A stretch of DNA of 7,344 nt from Gammaproteobacteria bacterium (lineage in GTDB: Bacteria; Pseudomonadota; Gammaproteobacteria; Pseudomonadales; Azotimanducaceae_A). The stretch covers positions 1 through 7,344 of the forward strand of contig JAPPKV010000485.1 of the NCBI GenBank assembly GCA_028819775.1, written 5' to 3'. Positions 1 through 6,245 of this stretch are shown piece after piece. The translations under genes and the position numbers were made by a program. Each line of letters opens with the position of its first letter. Within the stretch, counting starts at the first letter, position 1. Below the pieces are notes generated by a model. The model saw nothing but the letters and a program-made list of their open reading frames with translations. It did not search any database and was not told where the DNA came from.

Positions 1-859
1 CTTGTGCACCTTCGAAGTGATGAAAATCAGGCAACATCGCGTGCTGAACGAATCGTAGGCTGTGAATGACAGATTGTGCCTTGTACGCCTTAGCAAGTTG
101 ACGATCACCAAATCCGTAGGCTAGGAGCACGCGCGTGGGTTCTCCTCGGACCAGGGATTGCACCGCGCGCTGCAGAAAGAGACGCAGTCCTTCCTCAGTG
201 TATGGCGGATCGGTGAAGACCAGATGGCAGCGTTGCTGCAGTGAACGCGGGAAGGTGATGCGCAGATCAGAGAAAACGGGCCGGATCCGGAGCCCGAGCC
301 GGTGCCTTGTTGCATGAATGTATGAAAGGATACGTTCGTCGATGTCGACCACGACGACATCCGTGGATGGGGAGATCAGAGCCAGAGCGATAGATGTCAT
401 GTCCTGATCCCCGACCATCAGGACGGTAGCGTTGTGGAGGTTGAACGTGTTGTACATGTATGTCGCCCGCCGCCAGACGGTCTCGACTGTCGCGGGCACA
501 TGGTCTAGCTGCCAGATCGGGGGCGGTCGATCTGCGAGTACCTTGTTTAGTTTCGAGAGAATTGCAGATTCATTAGCTCGGGAAAGGGGCGAAGGTTGGG
601 CCGCCTTGAGAACCCCGGACACAGCGCTATGGTGGCTCCCCTCGATGATGAAACCCGCCGAAAGTTCCTGCACGAATGGGCCAAGGCACTGTACGATTCC
701 TTCGATTGAACTGCGGGACAACCCAGTCTTCACGACGAGGTCTGCCATCGGCACAGGCTTGGTGGATGCGAGCAAAGCGACGACTGCGTGTGCTCGCTTG
801 AGGTCGATGCCCCATTGGCGGCGAAGCTGGTCAAGTGCGGATTCGATGGTTGGATTCAT
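1..859 (-). CDS. Divergent bis-aminopropyl spermidine synthase (BpsA, PF01861) family protein, 3' end cut by window edge
   Basis: I translated this minus-strand frame by hand; 286 codons stay open to the left edge. Seen: an N-terminal helical part (about residues 1-85) that could be a winged helix, then a Rossmann-like aminopropyl/methyltransferase fold. Family landmarks appear in order: RPPP (111-114), ATVETVWRR (123-131), GDQDMTSIALAL (150-161), VVVDIDERIL (169-178), DPPYTEEGLRLFL (217-229) and PDFHHFEGA (277-285). BpsA enzymes add aminopropyl groups to spermidine to make branched polyamines. Here the usual GDDDLTS reads GDQDMTS, the usual FDQ reads LDH, and the late NFNxYxGA reads DFHHFEGA, so the substrate may differ. 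About 60-70 C-terminal residues should lie outside the window. ATG 859 was chosen because it overlaps the upstream stop as ATGA; ATG 868, preceded by AGAGGT, is an in-frame alternative. Base composition is lower in G+C than the neighbours. Family membership is fairly sure; the reaction is not. Confidence 0.85.
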   Translation of the reverse strand, partial: MNPTIESALDQLRRQWGIDLKRAHAVVALLASTKPVPMADLVVKTGLSRSSIEGIVQCLGPFVQELSAGFIIEGSHHSAVSGVLKAAQPSPLSRANESAILSKLNKVLADRPPPIWQLDHVPATVETVWRRATYMYNTFNLHNATVLMVGDQDMTSIALALISPSTDVVVVDIDERILSYIHATRHRLGLRIRPVFSDLRITFPRSLQQRCHLVFTDPPYTEEGLRLFLQRAVQSLVRGEPTRVLLAYGFGDRQLAKAYKAQSVIHSLRFVQHAMLPDFHHFEGAQ

Positions 860-1083
860 AGTTCCCATGCGACCACCTCTCCGACCTCCCATGTTGGCTT
901 GCGGTATCTCGATAGGGCGGTCATGCACTTCTCCAGCAGCGGGAGCCTAGACGGGGCTTTGGCGTACCCAGCGACAATGGAGTAGAGCAGCCGTATTGTC
1001 TCGTCCCAAGAGCGCGGAGTCCAAGGAAGGCGCCCATTCGGGGCACTCTTGATCAGCCGCGACCGCCGATCACGTCGGGACAA
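856..1083 (-). CDS. Small hypothetical protein (75 aa) coupled to the BpsA-like gene
   Basis: I do not recognise this protein. It starts at TTG 1083, the only plausible start in the frame. A GAGG lies three bases before it, which is close but usable. The frame begins 10 bases after the stop of the regulator gene and ends with a TGA (858-856) that overlaps the ATG of the BpsA-like gene as ATGA, the usual layout for translational coupling. The product is basic at its N-terminus, has a likely amphipathic helix (roughly residues 25-58) and is rich in tryptophan (positions 21, 26, 68 and 74 by count). No membrane segment, signal peptide or metal motif is visible. The exact packing between two genes argues for a real gene; the short length and rare start codon argue for caution. 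A partner or regulator of the BpsA-like protein is only inference. Confidence 0.5.
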   Translation of the reverse strand: MSRRDRRSRLIKSAPNGRLPWTPRSWDETIRLLYSIVAGYAKAPSRLPLLEKCMTALSRYRKPTWEVGEVVAWEL

Positions 1084-1093
1084 TCGCCTCGCG

Positions 1094-2422
1094 TTAGCGT
1101 CTGGGACCGCGCGTGCGCGTCCGCCGTCGGGGAACGTTGAGGCGCTGGCGTCGTTCCCAAAGGCTCTTGCGGCTGATCCCTAGCGCCTTCGCCAGTTCGG
1201 TCTCGGTGAGACGATCTTCGTTGTCGAGAACGAACCGCAGGAAGTAGCCTTCCAGGCTACTCGACGACTCCCGTTGCGCGTCGGCCTGAGCCGTGAGCGA
1301 GGCGCCGACGTGAATGGGCAGCATGCCGGCATCGATGGTGGTTGACTGGCACAGGATCACCGCACGTTCGAGGGCGTTTTCCAGCTCCCGCACATTTCCG
1401 GGCCACCGGTACCGCCGCATCGCTTCCATTGCGGCGGCCGACAGCGCGAGTCCGCGCTTGTTGAACTTGCCGGCGAGGCGCTCGAGCGTGGTCTGCGCAA
1501 TGGCGACCACGTCGTCGCCGCGTTCGCGCAGTGGAGGGACACGAAGAGAAACCGAGTTGAGCCGAGCGAACAGGTCCTCCCGGAACTGCCCGCTCTTGGT
1601 CAATTGCCGAAGGTCGCGATGGGTGGCGGCGATGACGCGGACGTCGATGCGGTGGGCCTCGGAGCTGCCGAGTCGACGAAACGTACCTTCATCCAGGTAC
1701 TGGGCCAGGCGCGCTTGCGCGCTCGCGGGAAGGTCGCCGATCTCGTCTAGGAACAGGGTGCCGCCGTGAGCTGCCTCGAGCAATCCGCGGCGCGCCGCCG
1801 GGTCTTGCGTTGAAGACGGGCCCGCCGAGGTCCTGCCGAACAGTTCGACCTCGATCAACGTTTCGGGAATCGCCGCGCAGTTGAAGGTGATCACCTGCGC
1901 GTGGCGCCGCCGGCTCGCCGAGTGAAGGGCCCGGGCGATGAGTTCCTTGCCCGTGCCGGATTCACCGAGTATCAGTATCGACGACTCGGTTGGGGCCACG
2001 GAGGCGACCTGGTCGAGTAGCTCTCGCATTTCCTCGCACTGGCCGACGATGGGCGAAAACGCCGAACGATCCGCAGGCACGTCAGCGGAGGCGACGGCAC
2101 GTTCAACCGCCGCGTTCAATGCGTTCGGTTGAATTGGCCTCGGCAGGTAGTCGGCGGCCCCGGACCGCATGCACTCGACCGCTTCGGGGATGCTCGGCGA
2201 GTCGGCCAAGAGCACGACGGGCACCGGGGCGGCCATCGTAACGACGTTCGGGGACGCGGCCGCCAAGGACGCATTGGCGACGACGATGTCCGGTTGCGCA
2301 TTGCCGATGGTCACGCGGTCCGCGTTGGGCGCTTCGACGACGCCGAACCCGTTGCGTTCGAACTCCTCACGCAGATTTCGGCGGCTCGAGTCGTCCTGTT
2401 CGATCACGAGCACGCGGGTCAT
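1094..2422 (-). CDS. NtrC-type regulator with degenerate receiver domain and no GAFTGA loop
   Basis: The protein is 442 residues from ATG 2422 and reads receiver, AAA+ ATPase, Fis-type helix-turn-helix. The receiver (1-110) keeps acidic D10-D11, but the phospho-acceptor position is N50 (PDIVVAN) and the conserved lysine is R95 (YLPRP). The AAA+ domain (about 124-355) has Walker A GESGTGKE (153-160), Walker B GGTLFLDEIGD (220-230), FREDLFARLN (280-289) with the expected arginines, and RWPGNVREL (339-347). Between ELFG (193-196) and RRGLLEAA, where GAFTGA should be, the sequence is RTSAGPSSTQDPAA. The C-terminus (409-434) is a Fis-like DNA-binding segment. In the family GAFTGA contacts sigma-54 and receiver phosphorylation controls assembly. 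I infer a DNA-binding ATPase that probably works without phosphorylation, and perhaps without sigma-54, as TyrR does. The frame stays open upstream to 2692, but that part has no domain similarity and crosses the palindromes. No good Shine-Dalgarno precedes ATG 2422. Confidence 0.93.
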   Translation of the reverse strand: MTRVLVIEQDDSSRRNLREEFERNGFGVVEAPNADRVTIGNAQPDIVVANASLAAASPNVVTMAAPVPVVLLADSPSIPEAVECMRSGAADYLPRPIQPNALNAAVERAVASADVPADRSAFSPIVGQCEEMRELLDQVASVAPTESSILILGESGTGKELIARALHSASRRRHAQVITFNCAAIPETLIEVELFGRTSAGPSSTQDPAARRGLLEAAHGGTLFLDEIGDLPASAQARLAQYLDEGTFRRLGSSEAHRIDVRVIAATHRDLRQLTKSGQFREDLFARLNSVSLRVPPLRERGDDVVAIAQTTLERLAGKFNKRGLALSAAAMEAMRRYRWPGNVRELENALERAVILCQSTTIDAGMLPIHVGASLTAQADAQRESSSSLEGYFLRFVLDNEDRLTETELAKALGISRKSLWERRQRLNVPRRRTRTRGPRR

Positions 2423-2429
2423 CTCGTCA

Positions 2430-2456
2430 ATACTAGCGCGTCTTGCGAGTACGCAA
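2430..2456 (-). promoter_or_regulatory. Possible sigma-70-like promoter for the regulator
   Basis: On the minus strand TTGCGT (2456-2451) and TAGTAT (2435-2430) could act as -35 and -10 elements, with a short 15-base spacer. Transcription would then start at or next to ATG 2422, giving a leaderless mRNA, which would fit the missing Shine-Dalgarno. The -35 candidate is part of palindrome site 1. The matches are partial and the spacer is short, so this is a weak call. Confidence 0.2.
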
Positions 2457-2477
2457 CGGCGTCTTGCGAGTACACAA
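2443..2477. promoter_or_regulatory. Tandem palindromic operator-like sites upstream of the regulator
   Basis: Site 1 (2443-2456) is a perfect inverted repeat TTGCG-AGTA-CGCAA. Site 2 (2464-2477) is TTGCG-AGTA-CACAA, one mismatch from perfect. Their left edges are 21 bp apart, two helical turns, and a 15-base core GCGTCTTGCGAGTAC is identical in both (2438-2452 and 2459-2473). The TTG-N8-CAA symmetry has the geometry of CRP/FNR-family half sites. They lie 21-55 bases upstream of the regulator ATG, in the spacer shared with corB, so they could serve autoregulation or control by another factor. The repeats are seen directly; the binding role is inference. Confidence 0.5.
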
Positions 2478-2730
2478 GCCGTTAGGGAGCAGATTGAGGC
2501 ACCTGGCCACTCCCAGCCTGAGTCTGGGCAGCAAGGGCGCTCATGGAATCTAGCAGGACGATCGCCCTCCCTCGGGCGTTTGTTCGTGAAAGAATGCGGC
2601 GTACGACTAGCGGTGCGCCCAAGGCCCGACGAGTGATGACGACCATACGGCATCGAAGCTTGATTCGAGTGAGAGCGGTTTGCCGCGGACAAGAGGACTC
2701 GCGGCGCTGTTGCGGCGGCGAGGCGATACC
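2478..2730. other. Rest of the regulator-corB divergent spacer
   Basis: No gene is supported here. The minus-strand frame of the regulator stays open through it but shows no domain. Two short stems are visible: CCCAG/CTGGG (2512-2516 with 2524-2528) and CGCCC/GGGCG (2563-2567 with 2574-2578). The second is followed by TTTGTT, so it could weakly terminate or attenuate plus-strand transcription. I found no convincing promoter for corB, although one must lie here or further upstream. Confidence 0.4.
2720..2723 (+). promoter_or_regulatory. Ribosome binding site of corB
   Basis: GAGG lies seven bases before ATG 2731 and decides this start over an upstream in-frame start at 2680. The upstream start would add 17 arginine-rich residues before the first membrane helix, which members of this family do not usually carry. 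Confidence 0.65.
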
Positions 2731-3996
2731 ATGAACGAACTGTCGATGGGCACCCTGCTGCTCGTCATCGTCGTGCTTACCATCATGTCCGCGTATTTCG
2801 CCGGATCCGAGACGGCGATGATGGCGCTGAACCGCTATCGCCTCCGGCATCTCACCAACGAGGGTCACCGCGGGGCGCGCAAGGCCAACCGCCTGCTGCA
2901 ACGGCCCGACCGGCTGCTCGGCGTCATCCTCATTTGGAACAACATCGTCATCATCCTGGCCGCGTCGTTCGCCACCGAGGTTTCCCGCCGACTGCTCGGC
3001 GATGCTGTGGGCCCGATTGTCGGTGCGGTGCCGTTTACGTTCTACATGCTGGTGTTCGCCGAAGTGACGCCGAAGACCGTCGCGGCGGCGAGACCGGAGA
3101 CGTTCGGCTTTCCGTCGGCCTACATCCTGCAGCCGCTGTTGCAGATCTCCCGTCCGTTGGTGCTCCTCGTCAACTGGATCAGCAACCTGATGGCGACGCC
3201 GTTGATTGCGCGGGCCGAGGAGAAGTCCGAGACGCTTTCGGTCGCCGAGCTCAAGACCGTGCTGAACGAGCACACCACGATCCCACGCGACCACCAGGAC
3301 ATGATCGTCGGCATCCTGGACCTGGAGAACGCCACGGTGGAGGACATCATGGTGCCCCGAGCCGAGATCGCCGGCATCGACATCAACGACGATACGGCGA
3401 CGATCATCGAAGCGATCGAGAGTTCGCAGCACACGCGCCTGCCGGTGTACCGAGAACACATCGACGACGTCGTGGGTATCCTCCACTTGCGGCGGGCGTC
3501 CCGTTTCACGAGTCGGGAAACGTTCAGCAAGGCGGCCCTTGAGCGGGAGACCGAGGAACCGTACTTCGTCCCGATGAGTACGTCGCTCCACACCCAGCTC
3601 TTCAACTTCCGGCGACACAAGCGGCGCATAGCGCTTGTCGTGGACGAGTACGGCGAGATCCAGGGCATGGCGACGATGGAGGACATCCTCGAGGAGATCG
3701 TCGGGGAATTCACGACCGACTTCACCGCCGACTTGGGCGAGATTCACCGGCAGAACGATGGATCCTACGTCATCAACGGCAGCGTTCTCGTCCGCGACGT
3801 GAACCGGGCTCTCGGCTGGGACCTCCCGACCACGGGTCCGCGGACGATGAACGGACTCGTCCTCGAGTACCTGGAGGCGTTTCCGGATGGTCAGGTCGGC
3901 GTCCGGATTGGGCGCTACGCGATCGAGACGGCCCGGATTACGGACAACGTCATTCGCACTGTCAAGGTGACCCAGTTGCCGGGCGACGCACCCTGA
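2731..3996 (+). CDS. corB: CorB/YfjD (CNNM) family CBS-domain membrane protein
   Basis: The protein is 421 residues, close to E. coli CorB/YfjD. Seen in order: a DUF21/CNNM membrane domain with hydrophobic segments near 6-26, 62-82, 93-113 and 128-156; the family motifs SAYFAGSETAMMALN (20-34) and FAEVTPKTVAA (109-119); a CBS pair (about 203-325) with VEDIMVPRAEI and IALVVDEYGEIQGMATMEDILEEIVGE segments; and a CorC/HlyC C-terminal domain (about 340-416). In this family the inner-membrane domain binds Mg2+ and the CBS pair binds ATP-Mg. CorB has been linked to Mg2+/Co2+ efflux or resistance; transport is expected from family knowledge rather than shown here. It stands alone on the plus strand, divergent from the regulator, and its stop almost touches the stop of gluQ on the other strand. 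All expected parts are intact. Confidence 0.95.
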   Translation: MNELSMGTLLLVIVVLTIMSAYFAGSETAMMALNRYRLRHLTNEGHRGARKANRLLQRPDRLLGVILIWNNIVIILAASFATEVSRRLLGDAVGPIVGAVPFTFYMLVFAEVTPKTVAAARPETFGFPSAYILQPLLQISRPLVLLVNWISNLMATPLIARAEEKSETLSVAELKTVLNEHTTIPRDHQDMIVGILDLENATVEDIMVPRAEIAGIDINDDTATIIEAIESSQHTRLPVYREHIDDVVGILHLRRASRFTSRETFSKAALERETEEPYFVPMSTSLHTQLFNFRRHKRRIALVVDEYGEIQGMATMEDILEEIVGEFTTDFTADLGEIHRQNDGSYVINGSVLVRDVNRALGWDLPTTGPRTMNGLVLEYLEAFPDGQVGVRIGRYAIETARITDNVIRTVKVTQLPGDAP

Positions 3997-4001
3997 CGTC
4001 A
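3994..4001. other. Palindrome TGACGTCA joining two convergent stop codons
   Basis: The TGA of corB (3994-3996) and the TGA of gluQ (4001-3999) are separated by two bases and form one perfect 8-bp palindrome. No hairpin or T-tract terminator can fit between the genes. Any terminator for one gene would lie inside the other, or the two transcripts overlap in antisense. Confidence 0.8.
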
Positions 4002-4910
4002 GCGATCGATGGCGAGGTATCCGGCGACCGCCGTGCCGCGCGGCACTTGGGCGATGTTCCATTCGTCAACCGCCCAGGCGAGCATGGTCTCGACCTGGCC
4101 GAGGGGCGCATCGACACCGAGAAGCGAAAGTACGGCGGCCAGGTTGTGCGCTGCCCATCGATTGTCGATGGCGGTTGCGCGGTTGTGCTTGGACAGCTTG
4201 ACTCCGGAGGCTTCTACGACCACGGGGACGTGGGCGTAGGTGGGGGCCTCCATGCCGAGCCATCGCATGAGGAGAAGCTGCTCGGCAGTGTTGTCCAGGA
4301 GATCGGCCCCCCGGACGACGTTGTTCACGCCGACCGCGAGGTCGTCGACTACGACCGCAAGCGGGTACGATGCGAAGCCATCGCGGCGCCGCACGATGAA
4401 GTCGCCCACGGTGCGCGGCGACATGTCCACATAGCCCTGCACCCGATCCACGAATTTCGGCGCCGCCAACCCGGCTCGAACCCTCACCGCGTTGCCATCG
4501 CGGGGCAACCCCCTATCTCGGCATGTTCCCGGATACTGGTCGTGTCCGCGCAGTTCCCGGCGGGTGCAACCGCAGGCGAAGCATCTCGCGTCCAGTTGTG
4601 AAATCGCGCCGACGTGGCGGTCTTGGTTGTCGCTTTGCCGATGAACGGGTCCGTCCCAGCGAAGGCCATGCGATTCGAGCGTGGCAAGAATGGCGGACTC
4701 GGCAAGGGGGTCGACGCGCGGCATGTCCAGGTCGTCGATCCGGACCAGCCAGGTACCGCCTACGGCGCGTGCATCGAGCCAGGAGGCGACTGCGGTCAGC
4801 AGCGACCCGATGTGCAGGGGACCCGATGGCGTCGGCGCGAAACGACCGACGTAGTCCGGTGCCGGTTGTTTGCCGTTGCCTTCCTCGAGGTGGGCGTTCC
4901 TCCGCGTCAC
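3999..4910 (-). CDS. gluQ: Glutamyl-Q tRNA(Asp) synthetase
   Basis: This truncated paralogue of glutamyl-tRNA synthetase activates glutamate and attaches it to queuosine at the wobble position of tRNA(Asp). At 303 residues it matches GluQ length and lacks the anticodon-binding half of GltX. Seen: the HIGH-type signature APTPSGPLHIGSL (25-37), VRIDDLDMPR (56-65), a zinc site with C113, C115, Y126 and C130 spaced almost as in E. coli GluQ, VDDLAVGVNNVVRGADLL (188-205) and the KMSKS-type loop KLSK (238-241). The start is GTG 4910, one base after the dksA stop. No other start codon occurs before the conserved YVGRFAPTPSG. No clear Shine-Dalgarno is present, so coupling to dksA translation is likely. 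dksA followed by gluQ is a well-known order in gammaproteobacteria. Confidence 0.95.
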   Translation of the reverse strand: MTRRNAHLEEGNGKQPAPDYVGRFAPTPSGPLHIGSLLTAVASWLDARAVGGTWLVRIDDLDMPRVDPLAESAILATLESHGLRWDGPVHRQSDNQDRHVGAISQLDARCFACGCTRRELRGHDQYPGTCRDRGLPRDGNAVRVRAGLAAPKFVDRVQGYVDMSPRTVGDFIVRRRDGFASYPLAVVVDDLAVGVNNVVRGADLLDNTAEQLLLMRWLGMEAPTYAHVPVVVEASGVKLSKHNRATAIDNRWAAHNLAAVLSLLGVDAPLGQVETMLAWAVDEWNIAQVPRGTAVAGYLAIDR

Positions 4911-4911
4911 A

Positions 4912-5400
4912 TCAGCCGCGGAGCTGTTTCTCGCGGAGTTCGTCCAAGGACTTGCAGTCTACGCACTGGGTCGCGGTAGGCCGTGCCTCTAGGCGGCGAA
5001 GACCGATTTCGACGCCACAGGTGTCGCAGTAGCCGTAGTCCTTGCGGTCGATCCGGTCGAGTGTCTCGTTGATCTTGCGGATCAGACGCCGCTCCCGGTC
5101 GCGGGTCCGCAATTCGATCCCGAGTTCCTCCTCGCGCGTGGCGCGGTCGAGCTCATCCGGGAAGTTGGACGCCTCGTCCTGGAGTTGGTTGACGGTGCGG
5201 TCCACCTGCTCCATGAGTTCGCGGCGCCATTCGTTGAGGATATGACGGAAGTGGGCAACCTGGTCCGGGTTCATGTACTCCTCGTCCGAACCGGGGGTGT
5301 AGGGCACGAAGTTCCGAAACGGGGATACGCCGCCGGTGGCGGTTCCCAAGAGTGAATCCTTGGTCTCGATGGACGTTTCGCTGGTCGCTTCGTTGGTCAT
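4912..5400 (-). CDS. dksA: RNA polymerase-binding transcription factor DksA
   Basis: DksA binds the RNA polymerase secondary channel and works with ppGpp in the stringent response. The protein is 162 residues from ATG 5400, slightly longer than E. coli DksA because of an extended N-terminus. Seen: NFVPYTPGSDEEYMNPDQ (30-47), a coiled coil (about 48-122) whose tip has FPDELDRATREEE with D82, D85 and A87 matching the functional tip residues of E. coli DksA, and a four-cysteine zinc finger C125, C128, C146 and C149 (CDTC and CVDC). It ends EKQLRG, like the E. coli protein. An in-frame extension up to 5481 is unlikely because the conserved part begins later. It is followed after one base by gluQ and diverges from sfsA. 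The Shine-Dalgarno is weak (AGGA 14 bases upstream). Confidence 0.97.
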   Translation of the reverse strand: MTNEATSETSIETKDSLLGTATGGVSPFRNFVPYTPGSDEEYMNPDQVAHFRHILNEWRRELMEQVDRTVNQLQDEASNFPDELDRATREEELGIELRTRDRERRLIRKINETLDRIDRKDYGYCDTCGVEIGLRRLEARPTATQCVDCKSLDELREKQLRG

Positions 5401-5531
5401 GGCTTTACCGGCAATCCTATTGATCCAGTATGCTTGGCCGCCGCCAAGGTCGCTCTTTCGAGAGGGCGCGTAACCTACCAAAAGGAATTCGCAATAACCA
5501 CATCGAATGCGTTACGGGAAGTTACGGTTCC
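5401..5531. other. dksA-sfsA divergent intergenic region
   Basis: This 131-base spacer must hold start signals for both genes, but no clear -35/-10 pair was found on either strand. It carries a 16-bp palindrome (5433-5448). Near sfsA it also has two GTTACGG copies nine bases apart (5512-5518 and 5521-5527), with an inverted CGTAAC (5470-5475) further left. GGGAAG (5517-5522) is a plausible ribosome site for sfsA. Confidence 0.4.
5433..5448. promoter_or_regulatory. Perfect palindrome in the dksA leader
   Basis: CTTGGC-CGCC-GCCAAG is a perfect 6-bp inverted repeat with a 4-base centre, 33 bases upstream of the dksA ATG. It could be an operator or a hairpin in the dksA 5' leader. No T-tract follows it in the direction of dksA. 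Confidence 0.3.
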
Positions 5532-6245
5532 GTGAGGTTCGAGCCGCCCCTTCAACGCGCTACCCTGATCCGCCGCTACAAGCGCTTTCTCGCCGATGTC
5601 GAGACCGCCGAGGGAGAAACGCTAACCCTTCATTGTCCCAATACCGGGGCGATGACCGGCTGTGCCGACCCCGGCAGCAGCGCGTGGTATTCCACCTCCG
5701 CCAACGAGCGCCGCAAGTACGCCCACACGCTGGAAATCGTCGGTGATCGCGACGGCCATCTCATCGGAATCAACTCGGCGCGCGCCAACGCCCTGGTCGT
5801 GGAAGCGTTGGCAGCGGGCATGGTCCCGGGCCTCCCGGCCGACGCAGGCGTCCGGCGCGAAGTGGCGATCCCGGGGCAGCCGGGACGCCTCGACCTATTG
5901 GTGGGCGACGTATACGTCGAGGTGAAGTCCGTCACCCTCAGGCTGGCGGATTCCGGCGCGTTTCCGGATGCGGTGAGCGCGCGTGCGACGCGTCATCTGG
6001 ATACGCTGGCCCGCCTGAAGCGTAGAGGGCACCGCGCGGCGCTGGTGTTCTGCGTTCAGCACACGGGCATCGACAGGGTGCGCAGCGCCGACGAGATCGA
6101 CCCCGACTACGGACGCGCGCTGCGCCGAGCGGTGGCGCACGGTGTGGACGTGGTTGCCGTGCGCTGTCGCGTGACCCCGTTGGAAATCGTGCCGGCGGGC
6201 GTTGTCCCAGTGGATTTGCCGTCATCGGTCGAGGAACGCGCGTAG
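5532..6245 (+). CDS. sfsA: SfsA family protein (predicted DNA-binding, nuclease fold)
   Basis: The protein is 237 residues from GTG 5532; E. coli SfsA has 234. The start is fixed by the N-terminus FEPPLQRATLIRRYKRFLAD (3-22), almost identical to the E. coli N-terminus, and by GGGAAG nine bases upstream. Longer in-frame starts near 5430 have no family support. Seen: an OB-like N-terminal part, the signature LHCPNTGAMTGC (33-44), a PD-(D/E)XK-type core with RLD (119-121) and VEVKSVTL (129-136), and FPDAVSARATRHL (144-156). SfsA (sugar fermentation stimulation protein) was described as a DNA-binding factor affecting maltose metabolism; its fold suggests a nuclease and its true role is unsettled. 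In E. coli sfsA runs in the same direction as dksA; here it is divergent. The gene is intact and is followed at once by palindromic repeats. Confidence 0.95.
   Translation: MRFEPPLQRATLIRRYKRFLADVETAEGETLTLHCPNTGAMTGCADPGSSAWYSTSANERRKYAHTLEIVGDRDGHLIGINSARANALVVEALAAGMVPGLPADAGVRREVAIPGQPGRLDLLVGDVYVEVKSVTLRLADSGAFPDAVSARATRHLDTLARLKRRGHRAALVFCVQHTGIDRVRSADEIDPDYGRALRRAVAHGVDVVAVRCRVTPLEIVPAGVVPVDLPSSVEERA

Noticed and set aside
432..950. Plus-strand frame of 172 codons across the BpsA-like gene
   Set aside because: It is antisense to a frame with clear PF01861 motifs and has no domain of its own; the real gene runs off the window edge.
1800..1860. Hidden GAFTGA in another frame of the regulator, implying a double frameshift
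   Set aside because: The next frame gives GGPVFNA at the right place, which is only vaguely similar, and the third frame nothing; neither restores the motif, so a true loss is simpler.
2423..2692. Longer N-terminus for the regulator starting near 2692
   Set aside because: The extra 90 residues have no receiver similarity and read through the tandem palindromes; the receiver begins exactly at ATG 2422.
2482..4062. Minus-strand frame of 526 codons covering corB
   Set aside because: It is a high-G+C antisense shadow: charged low-complexity sequence, no recognisable domain, and it lies over a fully conserved CorB reading frame.
5401..5481. Longer N-terminus for DksA
   Set aside because: The extension has no family similarity and crosses the intergenic palindrome.
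5512..5527. Two GTTACGG copies as a regulatory direct repeat before sfsA
   Set aside because: Seven-base matches this close can arise by chance, and they overlap the probable sfsA ribosome site.
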